A stretch of 64,000 nucleotides of DNA, from NCBI RefSeq assembly GCF_017573465.1, contig NZ_JAGEPF010000030.1:62001-126000 (forward strand), written 5' to 3'. A program made the position numbers and the translations under genes. The DNA is from Actinomadura violacea. GTDB taxonomy: Bacteria > Actinomycetota > Actinomycetes > Streptosporangiales > Streptosporangiaceae. The notes under the pieces are model-generated. The model had not been told where the DNA came from. It made no database searches and saw only the letters and a list, made by a program, of their open reading frames with translations. Shown in pieces: positions 61,656-64,000 of this stretch. The number at the start of each line of letters is the position of its first letter. Within the stretch, counting starts at the first letter, position 1.

Positions 61656-61768
61656 GCCGTTTCCCGCTCCGCTGGCGCTCCGCGCGAAACGGCCTGCCGG
61701 CCGGCGGGCGAGCCCGCTCCGCTCGCTGCACTCGCTCCGCGTGCTCGCCCGTGCCCCCGGCTGGGCTC
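61614..61768 (+). repeat. Three-hairpin 3'-end element, copy 3
   Basis: On the plus strand, overlapping the histidine kinase 3' end. Hairpin I 61615-61634 (identical to copies 1 and 4); hairpin II 61646-61703 with arms CGGCCGGTAGGCCGTTTC / GAAACGGCCTGCCGGCCG (one G-T pair); hairpin III 61706-61750 with stem GGGCGAGC / GCTCGCCC. Hairpins II and III differ in sequence from the other copies while keeping pairing. The kinase TAG lies inside hairpin II. Confidence 0.85.
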
Positions 61769-61802
61769 TGCTCTTCCACCACAGCCATCAGCCGGGTCCC
61801 CG

Positions 61803-62159
61803 TCAGGCGAGGTCGGCCGCTGTCAGCGAGACATCGACCTTCTCGGCCGGCCCGACCCCCATGGCCCTGGCGAGGTTGCGGTAAGTGCGGGCCTCGTCGT
61901 GACGGCTGCGGCGCTCCAGCGTGCGTGCCAGGGCCTCGTGGGCCCAGCCGTTGCACGGGTCGAGGTCGACGAGACGGCGGAACGCCTCCTCCGCGCGGCC
62001 GAGCTGAGCGCTGTGGAAGTACGCGCGGGCCAGCAGCTCGACGGCGGCCCGGTTGCCGGGCTCCTCCGCCACGATGGGGGCCAGCAGCCGGGCGGCACCG
62101 GCATAGTCCTTCGCGTCGAAGAACAGGCTCGCGCGCTGGAAGTCCTCGTAGGTGATCAC
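61803..62159 (-). CDS. Small TPR protein
   Basis: 118 aa from the GTG at 62159 (VITYEDFQRASLFFDAKDYAGAARLLAPIVAEEPGNRAAVELLARAYFHSAQLGRAEEAFRRLVDLDP), with GAGAGGGGG 5 bp upstream; an in-frame Met lies four codons earlier. About two and a half tetratricopeptide repeats with conserved Ala/Gly/Tyr/Pro positions, then RTYRNLARAMGVGPAEKVDVSLTAADLA. Probably a protein-protein interaction module, cytoplasmic. It converges with the histidine kinase. A three-hairpin element lies between their 3' ends. Confidence 0.85.
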   Translation of the reverse strand: MITYEDFQRASLFFDAKDYAGAARLLAPIVAEEPGNRAAVELLARAYFHSAQLGRAEEAFRRLVDLDPCNGWAHEALARTLERRSRHDEARTYRNLARAMGVGPAEKVDVSLTAADLA

Positions 62160-62242
62160 GTGGCCCCCTCTCATGGGTTGCATGACGCAACCAAGAACCG
62201 CAAAGCCACCCCCTTTGTTCCACCCGAAGGCCCGGGGAGATC
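62160..62242 (-). other. Short leader upstream of small TPR gene
   Basis: 83 bp containing GAGAGGGGG before the GTG start and a region with CAACCAAGAACC-type AT content near 62185. A promoter is expected here; none assigned. Confidence 0.3.
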
Positions 62243-62292
62243 GAAGCTCAGCCACGGGTCACGGGCAGGCACGCGAGGCGAGCCCTAGCGAA
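62243..62292 (-). repeat. Truncated copy of the three-hairpin element
   Basis: About 50 bp matching only the distal end: GAAGCTCAGCCAC(G)GGTCACGGGCAGGCACGCG followed by AGGCGAGCCCTAGCG. Hairpin III keeps its left arm GGGCAGGC but its partner is missing; hairpins I and II are absent. 25 bp farther the full copy 4 begins with the same GAAGCTCAGCCAC. Confidence 0.7.
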
Positions 62293-62317
62293 GTCCGAAC
62301 CCCACCCCAGGGAGATT

Positions 62318-62475
62318 GAAGCTCAGCCACGGGCCACGGGCAGGCACGCGGAGCGAGCGCCAGCGAGCGCAGCGGGCCTGCCCGACGACGGACGAGGCGT
62401 TTCGCGCGGAGCGCTAGCGGAGCGGGAAACGCCTTGTCCGTCGCAACGGGGGTTCCAGGGGGTCGCCCCCCTGGG
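62318..62475 (-). repeat. Three-hairpin 3'-end element, copy 4
   Basis: Hairpin I 62455-62474, hairpin II 62387-62442 (GACGGACGAGGCGTTTC / GAAACGCCTTGTCCGTC, one G-T pair), hairpin III 62338-62383 (GGGCAGGC / GCCTGCCC). It lies 18 bp from the stop of the 66-aa gene. The short spacer AAAACACAG between them is preceded by a second CCCCCTGGG directly abutting the stop, so hairpin I's end is duplicated. Confidence 0.85.
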
Positions 62476-62493
62476 AAAACACAGCCCCCTGGG

Positions 62494-62694
62494 CTAGCTC
62501 AGTTCTTCGCGGAGGCGGTGGCGTTCGTTCTCCAGGGCTTCGATCTGGCCTGCGAGTTCTTCGCGGGCGGCCAGGTTCTGGCCGGCGTCGACGAAGTCGG
62601 TGGCGTCGGCGGACGGGGCGGGCACCTCGGCGCGGAGCCGGGAGATGTCCGCGTCGAGGTCGCGGATCCGGGCGCGCTTCTCGTCGTCGTTCAT
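62494..62694 (-). CDS. Small coiled-coil protein
   Basis: 66 aa, MNDDEKRARIRDLDADISRLRAEVPAPS...AREELAGQIEALENERHRLREELS. Two charged heptad-like helices (about 4-25 and 38-65) separated by a Pro/Ala/Ser turn, so an antiparallel hairpin or dimer is likely. No membrane segment. The function is unknown; similar small proteins occur in actinobacteria. The gene lies between the three-hairpin element and the quinone oxidoreductase. GTG/ATG context includes GGAG 6 bp before the ATG (minus-strand). Codon use is like neighbours. Confidence 0.75.
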   Translation of the reverse strand: MNDDEKRARIRDLDADISRLRAEVPAPSADATDFVDAGQNLAAREELAGQIEALENERHRLREELS

Positions 62695-62753
62695 GTGCGT
62701 CTCCTTAGCGGGGGTCGTTCTGCGTCCATGCCCGGGTGAGGGCGGGGATCACC

Positions 62754-63698
62754 TCAGATCCGGATCACGGTCTTGCCGCGCGCGCCGCCGGCGCGGTTGT
62801 CGGCGAGCGCGTCGCCCGCGGCTTCGAGCGGGACCTCGCGTTCGACCATCACGCGGAGCTCGCCGGCGTCGATGAGGTCGGTGAGGCGGTCCAGCATCGC
62901 GGCGGACGGCGCGCCGACGTGGTTGATGCCGCGGAGGTCCTGCGCCTGCATGGCGTCGGGGTTCACCGACCAGGTGGTGCTGACGTAGGTGCCGCCGGGG
63001 CGCAGCAGCTGCGCGAGGCGTTCGGTGCCCTGGGTGTCGCTGACGACGTCGAGGATCACGTCGATGCCGTCGTTGTGGACGCGGAGGACCTGGTCGTTGA
63101 GGTCGCCCTCGGAGTGGTCGACGGTCTCGTCGGCGCCGAGGCGGCGGACGGTGCCGACCATGTCCTCGCGGGCGGTCGCGATGACCTTGGCGCCGGCGAG
63201 GGCGGCGAGCTGGACGAGGGCCTGGCCGACGCCGCCGGTCGCGCCGACGATGAGGACGGTCTGCCCGGTGTCGAGGGCCGCCTCGTCCACCATGGCCATG
63301 GCGGTGCCGCAGGCGGTCGGCACCGCGGCGGCCTGCGTGTAGATCATGCCGGCGGGCATCCGGGCGACGGGGCCGTCCTCGGCGGCGAGGGCGTACTCGG
63401 CGTAGCTGCCGATGCCGCGTTCGACGTCGCGGAACATGCCGTACACCTGCTCGCCCTGCCCGAGCCGGGTGACGCCCGCGCCGACCGCCTCGACGACGCC
63501 GGCGCCGTCCTGGCCGAGGATCAGCGGGAAGCGGGCGTCGGCGGAGTCCTTGAGCATCCCGTCGGCGATCTTCCAGTCGACCGGGTTGAGGCCGGCGGCG
63601 ATCATCTTGACGAGGATCTCGCCGGGGCCGGGCTCCGGGCGCGGCAGGTGCGTGGGCGCCGGTGTGGCGCCGTACTCGGACACGGCGATGGCTCGCAT
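62754..63698 (-). CDS. NADP-dependent zinc-less MDR oxidoreductase (quinone oxidoreductase type)
   Basis: 314 aa, medium-chain dehydrogenase/reductase fold. PEPGPGEILVKMIAAGLNPVDWKIADGML, the GHES-less N-terminal catalytic domain (FPLILGQDGAGVVEAVGAGV), NADP-binding GQTVLIVGATGGVGQALVQLAALAGAKVIATA, and GGTYVSTTWSVN. It has no four-Cys structural zinc motif and no zinc-binding GHE, so a quinone or enal reductase is most likely. Single gene, 59 bp from the small coiled-coil gene stop. Start ATG at 63698 (MRAIAVSEYGATPAPTHLPRPEPG). Confidence 0.93.
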   Translation of the reverse strand: MRAIAVSEYGATPAPTHLPRPEPGPGEILVKMIAAGLNPVDWKIADGMLKDSADARFPLILGQDGAGVVEAVGAGVTRLGQGEQVYGMFRDVERGIGSYAEYALAAEDGPVARMPAGMIYTQAAAVPTACGTAMAMVDEAALDTGQTVLIVGATGGVGQALVQLAALAGAKVIATAREDMVGTVRRLGADETVDHSEGDLNDQVLRVHNDGIDVILDVVSDTQGTERLAQLLRPGGTYVSTTWSVNPDAMQAQDLRGINHVGAPSAAMLDRLTDLIDAGELRVMVEREVPLEAAGDALADNRAGGARGKTVIRI

Positions 63699-63784
63699 GA
63701 CGATCGTCCCCCCGATGGACTGCGGTCTGGGATCACCCGTCCGATGATCTACCCCGGTACGGAACGATCACACAGGTGCGCAGG

Positions 63785-64000
63785 TCAGCCGGGTATTCCG
63801 TGGCGGGGGCCGCCAGCCTCGTCGCGGGGTTTGCGGCCGCCGCCGCCCTTGCTCGGGCGCAGGGTGATCGTGTCGCCGGGCTGCGCCGACGACGGGGAGA
63901 ACTCGGCGACGGTGCCCTTGGGGTAGTCGGATTTGACCGGGTCGCCGATCTGGACGGTGAAGCCGGCGCCGCGCAGCTTGGCGGCGGCGTCATCGACCTT
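63785..64000 (-). CDS. PASTA-domain protein, C-terminal end only (probable penicillin-binding protein)
   Basis: Partial gene entering from the right edge; 71 residues visible. KVDDAAAKLRGAGFTVQIGDPVKSDYPKGTVAEFSPSSAQPGDTITLRPSKG is a PASTA domain: beta strand, helix DAAAKLRGAGF, GTV turn and a closing strand TITLRPS. A Gly/Lys/Arg-rich tail GGGGRKPRDEAGG follows. PASTA domains bind peptidoglycan or lipid II and occur at the C-terminus of class A and B PBPs and of PknB-type kinases. A single terminal PASTA with a basic glycine tail is usual for actinobacterial PBP1-type enzymes, which I infer; the rest is outside the window. Confidence 0.75.
   Translation of the reverse strand, partial: KVDDAAAKLRGAGFTVQIGDPVKSDYPKGTVAEFSPSSAQPGDTITLRPSKGGGGRKPRDEAGGPRHGIPG

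Noticed and set aside
59441..62155. Long plus-strand frame across the permease, kinase and repeat copy 3
   Set aside because: An overlapping frame made of Arg/Pro-rich shadow translation; the genuine permease and kinase are in other frames.

Overview
The window is high-GC (about 70% or more) actinobacterial DNA. It has mycothiol metabolism (mca), a PhoH/PIN protein, DUF4307, DUF501, DUF2269, DUF2510, DUF4232 and DUF4287 proteins, many GTG/TTG starts and several probable leaderless genes. Gene content overlaps the Mycobacterium tuberculosis Rv1023-Rv1098 region in rearranged order: eno, ftsB-like, DUF501, ppx, thiolase, SGNH hydrolase, cbs, Pra-like RDD proteins, metB, greA, DUF4307, mca, YyaL, short Z-prenyl synthase, PhoH, fumarase. 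The style fits a Streptosporangiales or Thermomonosporaceae (Actinomadura-like) chromosome, but the genus cannot be fixed from sequence alone.

Layout. 0-5 kb: 3' end of a class I fumarase, a decayed serine recombinase, a Ser/Thr kinase and a class II fumarase. 5-14 kb: secreted transglycosylase-like protein, PhoH ATPase, Z-prenyl diphosphate synthase, two uncharacterised genes, an MFS exporter with its TetR regulator, and an NlpC/P60 protein. 14-25 kb: YyaL, a methyltransferase, a flavin disulfide reductase homologue, RNase Z, a PPOX protein, a TPR remnant, LtrA, then Rv1083-like, mca, DUF4307 and greA. 25-35.5 kb: Lrp regulator divergent from hppD, two YGQ-rich RDD membrane proteins, two M1-type peptidases in tandem, threonine ammonia-lyase, and a FIST-ROK operon. 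35.7-49.4 kb: MoxR ATPase plus VWA pair, DUF2269, esterase, metB, MMPL transporter, cbs, SGNH hydrolase, thiolase, DUF4287. 49.5-64 kb: an odd tRNA gene, NDH-2, DUF4232 lipoprotein, type-5 UDG, DUF2510, the eno-ftsB-DUF501-ppx operon, a sulfonate/nitrate-type ABC importer, an orphan histidine kinase, a small TPR protein, a quinone oxidoreductase, and the C-terminus of a PASTA protein.

Most of this is housekeeping chromosome. The most unusual item is a family of about 155-bp elements, with four full copies and one truncated copy. Each folds into three hairpins. Three full copies lie at or very close to a gene's stop codon, and the fourth is entered by a histidine kinase reading frame that lacks a stop there. 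Between copies the arms vary in sequence but keep their pairing, which suggests a selected RNA structure. The second is a class I tRNA-like gene whose anticodon loop reads UAA with C at position 33. Other leads are several clear operator-like inverted repeats (hppD/lrp, DUF4287, thiolase, MFS/tetR, ABC importer), a recombinase broken by frameshifts, and a disulfide-reductase homologue lacking the usual catalytic His-Glu pair.
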